Assembly: GCF_008831285.2 (NCBI RefSeq)
Contig: NC_045139.1
Span: 35,313,706-35,377,705 of the forward strand
Length of the DNA stretch: 64,000 nucleotides
Source: Nymphaea colorata
Taxonomy: Eukaryota > Streptophyta > Magnoliopsida > Nymphaeales > Nymphaeaceae
Reading direction: 5' to 3'
The translations under genes and the position numbers were made by a program. Shown here piece after piece: positions 12,276 to 25,300 of the stretch (the first letter of the stretch is position 1; every line of letters starts with the position of its first letter). The notes under the pieces were generated by a model that did not search any database, was not told the DNA's origin, and saw only the letters and a program-made list of their open reading frames with translations.

Positions 12276-14800
12276 AATATATCAAGTGAATGTATTTGAT
12301 GTTATACTTCTTTGGATTTGAATCTAATCTGCATTTGAATTTGAGTCTGGTTTTATTAATCGAAAAAAGGCACCGAACCGGCCCGATAAAATTTTTTAAA
12401 TGCATATTTTATTGATTTTTATTTATAATTATAATATTTTATCTTAAGTAATTATATATATATATATATATTATTTAATAATAATAAAATATATATTTTT
12501 AAAATTTAATTGGGTCAGGCCCAAGCTGAGCTTGGGTTTTAAGTGAGGAGCCGTGCTTGGGTCTGGGCTCGACTCCTATTCACCTATTCAGTCAAGAAAA
12601 CATGTCTCCTCACCAATGCATGTATATTTCACCATAACTTTCTGTTTGTGCCAGTAGCACAAGTCACATCAATAAAATTTTTACCGACCTTTCCTCCCTT
12701 TTACTGACACTTTTTTTTTCCCTAAGTGAAGTTGTTGTAGTGATCATACATGTGCTTCTGGACAGCATTTATATCAATTTATTATTCACAGTTAATTACA
12801 ATTATTCAAATTTTAGAAAAAAAAAAATTACAAGTACAAGACTATGACAATGTAATTTACGTTGTTTGGAAGACTCATTCAACAAGTGATCTCATCCCAA
12901 TTTCACGATAAAAATGAAACACATGAAAAAAAAAACAAAAAACTTTAAAAATTTAATTGCAGGCCCCAACTCTTGCCAGCCCGTCCTCTCCTGGCACTTG
13001 GGAAAGTCGACATAATAAACAAACAAACGTTTTGATTTAAAAAAAAATATTATTGCAAGTTGAATGGGAAGGATGGGCCTCAGTTCATGAAATCCTACAT
13101 TAATGACTACAGAATATCGCCCATCATAATTTTTTAAAATTTTTTATTATTACTTTTTATCATACTAAACTAATTATTTAAGCATTAATTTTGAATACAT
13201 AGTCAAGAAAAGTACAAGTTATTTAAAATGAAAAACAGTGACTCAGGGGCCAAATTTTTCACAAAACCGATATTTAAGGCGGAATATGGAGCCCGTATCA
13301 GCCAAATCAACCTTTGAAGAGGTAGCTAATTAAAGAACTTTTAACTTAAAACAGTAAGCATTTAAAAATGTTCAATTTTTAAATTATTATTGTCTTAACT
13401 ACGTGGAAGTTATGAAGATGGCCTCGTGAATCACAAGCTTGAAAAGTTCAGTTTCTTTATGTGGCAACAAATAAAGAAGATGATCTAAAAAAATATTATA
13501 AGCACAAATTGATGACACGAGAGATAACTTGGAACAAGTCCTACGCATTTTAGGCAAAAAAAAAAGTGTCATGGTTGTTGCTTAGTAAGCAAGGAACGTA
13601 TAACATTTGACTTAGTTTCCGCCCATTAAATGCAAAAAAGGTTAGCTAACAATAAACAATTGAGTTTTATAGCTTGCCTAGGGCCCAAGTAAGCTACTTG
13701 ATCCAATTAAGTCACTATCAAGTTTTTGGTTTCCCCTTTGTTTTCCGCTCTGATCAAGTGATCAAATAACTAGAATACTTTAATAAATGCGATTTATTTA
13801 GTTTATCTTTAACAAATAAAAAATCTATAGAATATCGTTTTAACGAACAAAAAAAAAAAATAAATGGTACATATTCAAAGTCTAATAAGCAAAAAAAAAA
13901 AAAAAAAAAAACATTGTCGCTTAGCCTTGCCCACTCTAAGCCACAGCAAAACTTAGAGAATGCTATTTTTGTACATGTCTGCGTATATATAGCCAAACGT
14001 GACTCTCATTTTATCTTTCCTTTTCTCCTATGCTTATGACTCTTTCTTTTCACAAACCCAATTTATAAATGACGCAAAATGTCAAAATTTAAATATAATT
14101 TTTATACTTTCATGCATTTCACATCGATTAATGTGGCCAAAATTTATGGAAAAAATAAAACATTATTAAGAGCATGCTGATGAAGTGTATCCAGGCCAGA
14201 CGTAATTTAAAAGTCGCATTAATTAAAGGGTTTTACTAAAAGTATCGTTTGAAAATAAAAATAACTACTTCTTGAGCTAAAAAACTCAAACGAATCAAAT
14301 TTGAGCTACACGAACTTGGATCGTGTCTTTTCTATACCTTAACTTCTAAGGGGGCGCCGATAATTTTTGATGTCGTTTTTGTGGTTTTCATTTTCATTTA
14401 AAGAAGAAAATATATGATCCAAGTAACAGGAGCAAATCACACTCGTCCCATAAAGGTGACTTGAGTCGAAACATAACGCTCATAGAAATTAAATTAAAAG
14501 TACATGTATTAAACGACATTTCATTTATGTTACAAACTTTGCTAATATTCGAAATGATGCACCACCAAGTCTGTCGTCGACCCGTCATTTTCACGTAGAT
14601 TTTCCGATGATTTTTACTTTTCCCCTTGTTTGCTTTCCGTGTCCTTTTTCTGTCTTTTGAGTTTCTCCTTTTCTGAGCCTCGTCATTCCGGGAAAAGCGC
14701 GGGGGCAGAATGGGGAGACGGCGAAGCACGCACGATTCTCATGGGAATATTACCGGCGGCCGAGTCGTGCGGGGGGAAGATACCCGGCGGGGGCGGATCG

Positions 14801-14847
14801 CCACGTCAGCCAAAAAGCGCAGGATATTTCTTCGGAAGAACCACGTG
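14801..14847 (+). promoter_or_regulatory. ACGT-core elements upstream of the CONSTANS-like gene
   Basis: CCACGTCAGCC at 14801 and a full G-box CACGTG at 14842-14847 lie about 670-710 bp upstream of the CONSTANS-like start codon. A TGGCCCGAC site follows shortly after. These are bZIP/bHLH and TCP-type binding cores. Function in regulating the adjacent gene is inferred from position only. Confidence 0.4.
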
Positions 14848-14899
14848 GGGCCCGTAACTAAATGGCCCGACCCCCTTCGGTTTAAAACTCAAACCCGAG

Positions 14900-15512
14900 G
14901 GGATGAGATTGGTGAGAAGGAAGAACGGGAGGGGTGGGGGGAGAACCGGAACACCGGAGGAAATAGAAGAAGAAGATCATTCCAGGGAAGTAGTAGTAGC
15001 AGCTGCAGTTTTGGGGATTCTAAGGTTTGAGGCGTTTCTCCTTTTCTTCTTCTTCTTCGTCTTCCCCTTCATCCTCTGTTGTCGTTCTTCCTCTTTCATG
15101 AAATTGGTTCTTGTACTTTGGTTTCGAATGTATCTCTTCGTCGGACTTGCACAGTGATCCGTTTTCGTGCTTCCTCTTCTCCTCCTCCTCCTGCTGTTGT
15201 ATAATTGGAGTGGTCTTTCTCACTCTGATTCTGGTTTCTGTGGAACTACTCTTTCGATCCTCTCTCGCTCTCTGTGGTTGGGAATTCTTTTTCTTCTTCT
15301 TCTTTGAACGCGCCTGCGTGGAACTGGAGCTATCTCTTGGACCGACTGTAGTTTTTACTGCTACCATCCGTTCGTTGTGACTTGTTGTGGTGGTTGTTTG
15401 TCGTTGTCAATGAAAGGGGGGATCTCTTCGTCTGGTGAGAGTTCCGCGTTTGTCGGTCGAGTTGCATGTTAGATCGGTTCTCTTTTTTCCTGTTTCTGTT
15501 GTTGTTTGAGGA
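14900..15512 (+). promoter_or_regulatory. Probable 5' leader of the CONSTANS-like gene
   Basis: Pyrimidine-rich (CTTCTT, CTCCTC) sequence directly precedes the ATG at 15513, as in many plant 5' UTRs. It contains several ATG codons with short open frames, so if the transcript starts this far upstream it carries upstream ORFs. I could not place a TATA box or start site. Confidence 0.35.
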
Positions 15513-18500
15513 ATGGAGAAGTCCAATGTGGTATGCGACCATTGTAACGAGGAAGGCGCGGTGCTTTTCTGCCGGGCGGACTGCGCGAGGCTGTGCTTGG
15601 TCTGCGACCGCCATGTCCACACAGCGAACCCACTCTCCAGGAAGCACTCGCGCTCCCACCTCTGCGACAACTGCAGCTCGCAGGCGGCGTCAGTGCGGTG
15701 CGTTACGGAGAGCTTGGTGCTCTGTCGAGACTGCGACTGGGACGCCCACGGGAGCTGTGCGGCCTCCGTTGATCATGTCCGGCAGGCAATTGAAGGCTTC
15801 TCGGATTGCCCTTTGGCTCGGGATCTCGGTCTGATCTGGGGATTCGATCTCTCGGACAAGTTGGCCTTCCTGCTCTTGGAAGACTCGGGAAATGGCAGCG
15901 AAGATTTGGATTGGTTCCGCTCAGATGTGATCAACAACGACAATGCCCTCGATTTTCTTAGCCTTCATGATGTGACCGTCCCCTCTTCTGAATTCTGCTC
16001 TCCTTCGAAGGTAGTGGGAGTCGTTCGGTTCATTAGTCACTGATTTATATTTGAAATGAATATTGATGGGGCAATTCTGAGTTAACACTGGCTTGCTTTG
16101 CGTGTCAGAAAACTCATACTTGCACTGACGGGTTTGTCTTCTTTTCTGTAAATCTAGGTTCAGAATCCAAACTGCGGGAAACGAAAACAAGTAATCTTTA
16201 ACCAACTTGTCGAATTGCTCAAGAGAGAAATCATGGAGAAGAATTTTGAACATGCTGGGGATATGAGTCCTGCAACCCCTAGCCAGAGCAACCTGACAGG
16301 ATCTATCCAAGTTCCGGATTCTTGCAATACTCAAATGTCAGAGCAAATGGTTGATGCAGACCAGCAGCCACCTTATACGGCGAGAATGATGTTCCCTCAA
16401 GAAGGTGGAAATTGTCCACTTGACATTTTTTGGGATGTTGGTGCTTCAGATCAATATAATCAGGTTTCTTTCTTCCCTCATGTGGTTGATTTTTCATGAA
16501 GTAGTTCTTTGTCGTGAAATGACTTGAGCCTTCTTCCCCCCATTTGTGACGTCACGTGGTGTGAGGAGCATATCTCATGGTCTTTGCGTGCGTGTCAAGT
16601 GATTTTCTGTATCATTCGCGGGAAAAGCCTTACAAGGCGGAGGGGAGACAGAAGTATCGCTTTATTCTAACTCCGCAGTTATTAAACTGCAAACTGATGT
16701 CAGAAATAAGGTTGTTTTACTTGGAGCTGTCACTCAAAACGAACTAGGATTCTGTTTTTCTTCCATCTCTACATGCTATACTGCGGTCGTGACTAGGTCA
16801 TGTTGTCTTTTCAGCTTTTTTTCCTCCTCAGTTGGAAGCCATCGCCTCTAAGAGCAAACTCGATGGTGTCTTTGAGAAGATCGTGTGATTCTTTGGACGT
16901 TGATAATTCATGATGGTTATGCCCCACTTTATGTTATTTGGTCCTTTATGACTAAAAGAAATATTAAAATGAAACATTTCTTTCTTGTTGCGTTTTCTTT
17001 TGCTTGACTACAACACATTCATGGCCATAATCTATGTTATGGCATCTCTAGATTTATTAATGGATTGGTGGGTGGTGCAAAGGCTTGTAGTTGTTTTCCA
17101 ATGTGGTTTTTTGCCCCAACAGAGCTGCCCGTTAACTAATTCATTTATTTCCTCTTCATAATTTATTTTTTTGAGTTGGTCTCTTATATCTTTGCAGGTT
17201 CAGATTTGGGATTTCCATATCAGAGAATGCACGGATAATGGAGGATGTACAACAGAAATTGGATCTGGTGCGTCTAATAGGAATTCTAAGGTCAAGAGCT
17301 TTAATGAACTGACAAGAGGAACATCCTTGGCTACAGGAAATATTTTAGAGGACATGTTTGACTTTAATTGCCATTCAGCAGGCAATTGCTTTTCTTGCTC
17401 AGATATTCAACAGATATCCTCACAAAATGTATGTTTCTGTTTCCATGTTGATTAACATTCTTGTCGTTATAAATGTTGTCTGGCATCCTTTTTTACTTTT
17501 AGCTAGCATTTGGAATGAAGTACCAACATTACAAAATTGGTTTAGCTCATTACCTTTATGATAGCAACACAGTGCATTTAGAACTGATATCAAAAGTTAA
17601 ATAATGAACTGCTACTTTTTGTTATTGTTTTAGTCTTCCCTTTTGGTTTTTGGCTATACAGAGAAATCAGTTTCTGGAATTCTGGGGCTAGGGTGTATAT
17701 GTCTAGAAGAAAACACTACTTAAGGACGTTAGGATTTGGGGCACACTGCGACTAATATGTACAGTATGGTGATGGTTGTCTTCAGGCTTGGATTCTTTCC
17801 AGAAGATGCCCTCTTACTGGGATTGTAGGCCACCTTTGTGCTTGTCTTAGACAGGATCTTGAGATCAGGAAAATCTCTCAAAAACAGAGGACAGAATTTA
17901 TTTGATTATTTTCCAAAAGATGAATCACTTTTGGATCGTACAACAGAGGCTACATTAATTTATTCTGTTGATGTCTCCTTCTTACTTTGGTATTTTCAGG
18001 GAAGCAAAATCTGTGTAGTTCATGCATCTCAAGAAGCTATTATTGCTGGCATGGAGAATCAAATATAGAGACCTTAGAATAAATTCATCTGGGATTTCCA
18101 TTTCGTTTGTATTTGTTCAATGTTTATGTATGATAATGTTGATCCTTGTTTGACCTGCTAATGCTATATCTTAATTATACCCATTTCTGCTTGTAATTCT
18201 GTCAAAGTCAAACTGACTGAACTCAACGGTTTTATAATTAGAAATGTGTTTCTGTTTTAAATTTGTCATACGTCTTTCTTAAAGGATTTCTATTTAGAAG
18301 CTCAAAATTTGTGAATACATATCTAGCGGAAGAAAAGAGAAACAGGCCCTCTTGAATGGTCCTTGATTAGTTGTTCAGATGCTAGTCCACTGAAAAGAGA
18401 CAATAAGCACAGCAATATTGTCTCTTGATCCCATCTGAACCCTGCAAATTTGATCTTGGTGAAAAGCTCAAAGCAGTAAACTTTTGTCTATGCACTTGGC

Positions 18501-19717
18501 AAATTGCTAGAGCAAATGGACTGGGAAGGGGGCAAAAGGGAAAAAAAGGGAGATATAGCTGTGCAACTTGTCATCTATTTACTCTATATACTTGGGTAAT
18601 GATAAACTAAAATTTACCTGCCTAATGTGTTGAGCTCATGTGCTTATTTTTTGGATTTGTAATAGGGCCCAACTATGAATGATTATCGACCTGGTTGGTA
18701 TAGCTGTTCGGATCAGCATTGTACTTGAGATGTTTGTACTCTCATTTCCATGATTATACTAGGATCACAAAGGATTGGTACCAAGTTAGATATTTATTAC
18801 TGGGGAAAGTGAAGAAATGGAAAAACTCCATAGCTAGATTGGATGTCTCCATGCAATGTCCTTGGAGTTTTTCATTAGATATTTCCAAAATCAATATCTT
18901 GGTCTATTGTTCTCGTTTAGGAACATTGTTCTGGTTTTGCGGGAGATTAGCTGATGTTTGGTGGTAGCTGGTCAGATCATTGTGGAGAGAGTAACAATAC
19001 TTAATATAATTATTGACATCTTGACGTTTTAGAAATACCAAAACTGAACTTCGCTGAAAATGTTGTCCTGTGGCATGTCTGATGACTAATTTCATGCATG
19101 GTTCACAACAGGCTGACTTTGGTGCAAAATGGCTGCCTACGTCGGGCAGCAGACAAAGCCACTTGCAGTCGGAGGTCAGCATGTTACTCCCAGTAGGGTC
19201 TTCTGAAGGCAACTTTTCACAGCCAACTCTGCATAGTAAAGACATCAAAGAGAGGTGCATGCCTGAGCTTTCTATCCTAAGTGGAGGCGATCTGTTAAAA
19301 ACGTCTAAAGTTGACACTGAGCTCTTGGCCCAGAACAGAGGCAACGCCATGCAGCGTTATAAGGAGAAGAAGAAAACAAGAAGGCATGCTTCTCTCTCTC
19401 TCTGACACACACACACACACCGAGGACCACATGTATCACTTTGGTAGGCTTGTTAATTTACTGACGATGATGCAGCAACTACGAAACCTATGGTCCTGGT
19501 TGTCTTTTAGTTTGACAATATACAATCTCAGTTGATCTGATCTGCACCTCAAATATGCTTGTCATCTGACTTTGTTAGGATTGTGGTACACAGGTATGAC
19601 AAACACATCCGATATGAATCTCGAAAGGCAAGGGCAGATACACGTAAACGTGTAAGAGGACGTTTTGTGAAGGCAAATGAAGGTATGAATGTCCTGTTAC
19701 CCAGTGAAACCAGTTGA
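15513..19717 (+). CDS. CONSTANS-like B-box/CCT transcription factor (COL9-15 type)
   Basis: Five exons join in frame to about 476 residues: 15513-16010, 16158-16463, 17198-17428, 19112-19383 and 19594-19717. B-box 1 has Cys8, Cys11, Cys20, Asp23, Cys28, Cys31, Asp32 and His36. B-box 2 starts at Cys51-x2-Cys54 and shows the divergent RDCDWDAHG form (residues 72-80) typical of the COL9-COL15 group. The CCT domain spans about residues 420-465 ([10 protein letters not shown], then [20 protein letters not shown]). The family acts in the nucleus in light, flowering-time and clock output; B-boxes mediate protein contacts, and CCT mediates NF-Y and DNA contacts. All introns are GT-AG except the last (19384-19593), which uses a GC donor and splits the Arg436 codon. 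Intron 3 is long (1.7 kb). The end is less certain: reading on gives a short tail to TGA at 19717, while GAAG|GTATGA at 19682 could be a donor to a further exon; relatives often end in YDYDP-type tails, absent here. Confidence 0.9.
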
Positions 19718-22295
19718 GGAGCTCAAATTTGGTGCCTTCAAGAAGCCTTACATATTCCTTCAGACTTTTCTGTGGTTACTCGCATCTGCTGAGATCAGAG
19801 ATCAGAAAACTCCCTTCCTTTCCGCCTCAGGCTTGGTTGACGTCGAACTTGGTCTGACTGGGATGAAGATGCACTTTGGAGGAATTTCTTCCATATTTTT
19901 TCGAAACGTTCTGGTCTGTTTATTAAAGGCCCAAGAAAATAATGAATAATTCTTATATGATGTAGCCTTCTGGCATTATGGTATTAATTAAAAGCTTGAC
20001 ATGCTTGGCTCCTGCCAAAACAGACTTGAGTTAATTAGGTTGGAGGTATTCCTGATATACATATAACTTAAAGAAGGAGACTGTCTTCTACCAAGAACAG
20101 GTCCAAAGAAATGGTTTCTTTGTGTATCACCGATTCACCATATTGGTGCACTTCGGGAGGATCCCAACAATTGATAAACGATGCGAAACATGGCGGCAAG
20201 TGCTGATGATGCCGAAACACAAACGAATCAAGAGATACACAGTTGAGGAGTTAATCTAAACTCTAAAATCAGAGTCCAATACTTGAGGTATCTCTTGCTG
20301 TAAACTGGTAAGTGCATACCCGACCCCAGGTTACTTATCGTCAGAGAGAAGAAGGAAAATATATTATATTACATAATGTGTGCTTGCCTTATTATAAGAA
20401 GAAATTTGATATATTACTTCTACTTGTTTAGCTTTAAGGCACCATATCCATTGCAAAAGGAAGAGTATTCTCATTCAGATAATGAAGATTTCTTAAGCAC
20501 ATACTCATGGTGCGGACCTCCTTGGTTTTGAAATAGGGATCATATTATCCATCCGTTTCGTCAGGATCTAGATCAGAGAGATACAGTTGCACCAACATTT
20601 CATGTTGCTGATACTCAGCAAGTAATTGGATCACTTGTACAGGAGAAGATATGGGACAAGAGACAAACAACTGCAAAAAATCCAAAAATAGAAGATAGAA
20701 TTTATTCAACAAAGTTATCCTGCTCAGATGATCACTCTGATGTGGCTGAAGCACTTATCTTCATTACATTTGGTCATATTAAAAATCTATATGGTTTCTG
20801 ACATCATCCCAAAATAAAAGCTATGCCTCAAATATAGTTGATCGACAAAAAGCAGCCTGCAATATGAGATGTAAGAGTTAAGAGAAAAAAAAATTCCGGA
20901 AAACAGAAACAGAGAGTTAAAACAGATCAAATTAAACTTCTAGGCCAAGTAACTACACCAGAGATCCATGAGGAGCAACTCCTTTTTGTACAGAAACAAA
21001 GGCATCTAGAGGGTAAGGTCGATAGAGAGAAAGCTCTTCTCTTGTGTCAAGACAAAGGAATCAAATGGGTAGGGTCACTAGAAAGAATCAACTTAATCAG
21101 AGTAAGGGTGGACAGTATGGGATCGGTTGCCAAAATATTCTGCAAGTTGCAAGCTGGGTCTGATATTAACAGTTCAATGGCTTCTCCATGTTAAATGGCA
21201 TATGGGCCCGGCTCGACCGGACCAAAGTTGTACAAGCTAAGGTCAAAGACTGTTCAATAACGAGCACATTTATTGGGGCCAGAAATGGCCCGGCCAGTGG
21301 CGGAGCCACGTTGTGGCTACTGCAGGCAACTGTCCACACCAGCCCACAGAATTTGCTTTCCACGGGTCATCCTCCGGACACCATGTTTTACAACTTTTGC
21401 CCAGCTTGCATATTTGAGTGGCAACTGACATGAGAATTGCACCATGACAAAGTGCACAACAGCCTGCTTCACGAACTAAATATGTTGGTAGACATTCTAT
21501 CCAATTACATGTGAAAATTCAGGTCTGCTTTTGCATTTTGTATACCTGAATTCAAATCTAATGCCAAGGCTGGTTAGGCAATATCTGATGCATAATAAAT
21601 ACATCAGATACGGGGCTCAGATTGAATCCATTATAGCAAGAATAAGGCAAATTCCGATACTATAGCCAATTTGTCAGATACAGTATCCAGTACTCATATT
21701 TTGTCAGTTCTTTCTTTCCTTTGGAGCGGCAAGCTGGGGTAAGACAGAGCCTACCTGTTAAATGACAGCTTTGTACAATTACAGGAAGTAGAGATTGAGA
21801 TCTACTCACAAGGTTTACACTTCCACCATTTTTCACCATATGTGGCTGCTAATGAGCCGGTTGATGGACGATGGTCTATCGTGATGTATTTCTTATGAAC
21901 AAAATATTGCAGAAATCATGCATCTTATACTGTTTCATGTATCTGCTGTAAAGATCCATGATTCTATCCTAACATTTGGGGCAGATACATGAAGAAACAG
22001 TGACACTGTTATTGCTGCCAAATACCCCGTAAAAACCCACAAAGTTCCTGTATTGTATTTTTACACATGCTTAGAGAATTCCGTTGGTTATACCATCTGG
22101 ACTCGTTTTCTGCAAAACTGGAACCCGACATGGCCGTCCTCTTGCCTCAGCATTTCCTTGAACAGAACATCACCCAGCCTTCAAGAACAACCATTGTCAT
22201 CACTTAATGAGTACCAATCTTCCATTGATCTTTATACAAAAGTTGCAACATTCAGTTTAACCCACCAGAGGTGGAGCCTTCCATCCCTCCCAGAC

Positions 22296-22430
22296 AGTGG
22301 CGGAGCCAGAGATATTTGGATGTGGGCACTCGCCATATATTTGAGGGGCATTTCATATGTAAGCATAGGGTTAACCAATATGTAAATAAGGGTATTGGGT
22401 TGTGTGGGCAATTGCCCACACATGCCCCTG
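22296..22430 (+). mobile_element. hAT-like CAGTGGCGGAGCC element, partial
   Basis: It starts with CAGTGGCGGAGCCAGAG, a terminal motif also found (or as its complement TGGCTCCGCCACTG) at about 10410, 21290, 46668 and 53813. It then has a GGGGCA-type interior and a GTGGGCAATTGCCCAC palindrome. The right inverted end is missing, so the copy is truncated. Confidence 0.45.
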
Positions 22431-22840
22431 TTCCCAGAACTTCGATATTTCTAGCTTAGTTTGCTTCTCTTTCCTGCCACATGCTTTTAATAGGCCTCTG
22501 CATTTCTGCAACACACAATTCAGATATATAAACAGGTTGTCGCTGTTTCCTTCAAACATGGTCTTGTTTCTCAGGGACCAGTTTCTCCAAATTGGTTCTC
22601 TCATGGCGGCCACCTAAAGTTTGTCAATTCTTGTCTGGAGGCCCAGTCTCCATCCGGATAAAAAATGTATCAATGAATAAATAAATCAAATCAGGTTTTT
22701 ATGTTCTTCTTTTTCCTCATTTATCTTAGTTGAGTGAGTAGCATGATAATTTCATTCTACCACCTAACTGAGACCTCCACTCATCCATCTATCCCTTCAT
22801 ATATCAGACCTGCTTTGGGTGCTTGGGGAACAACAAGCCA

Positions 22841-23015
22841 CGAAGTTGACACTATTGAAATTTGAAACGAAGTTGACACTATTGAAATTTGAAACGGAGA
22901 TTAGCCACCTATTTTTTTCTACCTTACACTCATTTGAAAAAAAAATAACGGAAATTTGAAGGGAAGATTAGCCACCTATTTTTTTCCACCTTACACTCAT
23001 TTGAAAAAAAATAAC
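22841..23015 (+). repeat. Local tandem duplications (27-bp unit x2, then about 70-bp unit x2)
   Basis: The 27-bp unit starting CGAAGTTGACACTATTG occurs at 22841-22867 and 22868-22894 with no difference. A longer unit starting with GA[G/A]GATTAGCCACC and ending in an A-run plus ATAACG then occurs twice, from about 22896 and 22962. Confidence 0.85.
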
Positions 23016-23552
23016 GCAAAAAATATCATGATCTCGATACAAAAATATGAAATGTGTTTAACATGAAATATAAAGAAACAAAACAAAGTCAAAGCCAAAT
23101 ATTTTAAGAATATTATGTCAAAATATTCAAACTACATAGAATATGCTCGTGCTTTTACACATGCCAATTCTCTTTTAGATTAAAGATGACTCCTAAGAAG
23201 AATGGTTTCCATGATGTTGGTGCGCAGATCCCAATAATTCGAACGCTGGCGCGCACATGGGTGCCTCGGATTTCAATTCATAGTAATCATTCAGATCTAA
23301 ATCTTGTCTCGACGAGGAGGAATCGATCCATAAACAATTAAAAACTTATTGGTTTCACAAAACACAGGATTTGGCATTGAGACCAGCACCAAATACTAAT
23401 TCAATCAAACACCAAATACTAATTCAATCATGACTAGGCAAACCCACAAAGAACGAGCCAAGTCTTTGATTGGCCATGATACCGAGGCTCGAAATTCGAA
23501 CGGTCCTCAGATAGCCAAAAGAATCCGAAACCAACTGGCCTGACTGCTAAAT

Positions 23553-23992
23553 TAAGGCTGCACACAAGTGGAGTTGAGCTCGAGCTCTTGGCTCAAATTC
23601 AAGTCGAGCTCCTTATAGCAAGGTAGAGCTTGAGATACAAAATCGAGCTGAACTGTTCCAACATTTAACTTGTTTAAATGTTAGTTGGTTTAACGTTAAC
23701 TCGTATAAGCATTAACTCGTTTAATTCGTGTAAGCATTAATTCATGTAATTAACTCGTGCAACTTATCAAAATTTGTTTTTACCCTAAAAGTTAAAACCG
23801 ATAAACCGATTTTGGCAACATTATATAGGTACCGGTTTGCAAGTCAAGTAGAGTATAAACGAATCGAGTTCCTGAATCTCGAACTCAACTCGTTTATCGT
23901 TTCGAGTATCTTTGTAAGCTCGAATTCGGCTCGTTTATAAACGAATCGAGCATGAATCAGGTTTTTTCGAGCGCGTTCAAGTCAGGCTTGCT
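23553..23992. mobile_element. GAGCTCGAG-rich non-autonomous element
   Basis: The left end TAAGGCTGCACAC matches the terminal motif of the 61.6-kb element (TAGGnCTGCAC). The interior consists of GAGCTCGAG, CGAGTT and GTTTATAAACGA units. The right terminus is diverged, and I could not identify a target duplication. No coding capacity. Confidence 0.5.
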
Positions 23993-25207
23993 GCTGATGT
24001 ATATGAAATCCATCGGTTTCTGATCAGAGTTGGGCTCATATGCATTTCTCACATCTGAACCGAACCCACAACAACTTTTCTTCTTTTAATCAGTATATTT
24101 AACACATTGACAAATATTGGATCAAGTTTTTTTTTAATTCACAGAGCCAAAGAACCAATTGGCTTCCCAGGTTTGTTCTTTTCGAAATGAAGTTATGTAG
24201 ATTTGTTGAATATATGCTTGAATTTGCTGACCTCTGAGGTAGACGCCATTGACTGCAAGAGAGAAACTTTGTATTGCTTCGGCTTCAAGACGAAGAATAA
24301 AATTCTCGTTTACCTCCTTCATTTTAGAAGTCTTCAACCAACTCACTGCCGAGGCAACTGGAGGCAATAGGTTTGCTTTTCAGCAGCCATTTATTACCCC
24401 CTTTATTTGATTTCATAAAGCTTTTGTTCTAAACATTGAGAAATCGACAGACAAAATATTTCTCCTACCATTAAAGTTTCATTTGTTTAGGTGGAACTGT
24501 AATGCTGGTACTAAACTTCTATAATGAATCCAAAAACTCTCGGCAGTAAAGTTCCATGTTTGTCTGCAGCTGCAACTTTCTGCGGATTTTGAACTCAAGT
24601 TCTAGCTCTACAGTAAACTTCCATGTAAGGAGCCATGGGAAATCGGCGAAGCATTTGTTTCACATACATATTGCTGAGAAAATGGCCATTTTCTCGTGAA
24701 AACTGTCTTTTTCTTATGGGATTATTGAGTGGTTTTATAGGCCATTTCTCATGATAAGCCGTTTGAGAGATTTGCTTCAACTGAACCAGTGAGAAGAATC
24801 TTTCCTGTGAAGCCTTTTCCTACGGAATTCACCATCTTCATATGTTAAAAAATATAGCACAAAAGACAACTTATGCATTAAAAAAAAAGTTTTCTATTTC
24901 AATTTATGTAAATATTTGTCTTCTTTACCTTCTCTGTGTCTGCTCAACATAGACATCTTCGCTTAAATAATCATTTAGAATGTTACTCACATTAAAATGA
25001 TTCTATGGTTTAAAAACTTATTATTGCTGCTGGTGAGAGTATTTTCATAGAAGTCTATTTCATATTTCTGAACAAACCCCTACAACAACAAATCAGGATT
25101 TCTTGTTGTTTTCTTTTCATTAAAATCTTCTTTTACATTGTAAACCCACTGTATACCAAGAGCTTCTTTTTGCAACTAGTCGATCAATTACTAAGGCACT
25201 GCCTCGA

Positions 25208-25300
25208 GGGGTATAGTGTAACTAGGTAGCAAGGCGGCCCATTCCAATGGGCATCCGTGTTATTAAACACATGATCATTGTCACGACTCAGTATACTATT
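25208..25300 (+). mobile_element. SINE-like 5' fragment
   Basis: GGGGTATAGTGTAACTAGG resembles a tRNA box A context. Downstream it shares ATGATCATTGTCAC with the SINE-like copy near 11.7 kb. Fragmentary and weak on its own. Confidence 0.3.

Larger units (their letters stand above)
5400..14700. other. Intergenic region rich in decayed repeats
   Basis: No gene is supported. A 154-codon open frame at 9478-9942 (plus) resembles nothing I recognise and runs through a poly-A stretch, so I treat it as chance. Visible content includes a direct duplication of a GAGGCCC[A/G]TAAATAATTT segment at about 6744 and 6850, an (AT)n(GA)n microsatellite at 8185-8235, GGGC/GCCC-arm repeats near 8755-9030 and 12370-12580, a TAGGGATGTCAAC-type element at about 9940-10285, and SINE-like pieces near 11690-11800 and 12140-12275. 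Confidence 0.5.

Noticed and set aside
17838-18068. 76-codon plus-strand frame in the third intron of the CONSTANS-like gene.
   Set aside because: Lies between exons that join in frame without it, and shows no B-box/CCT family similarity.
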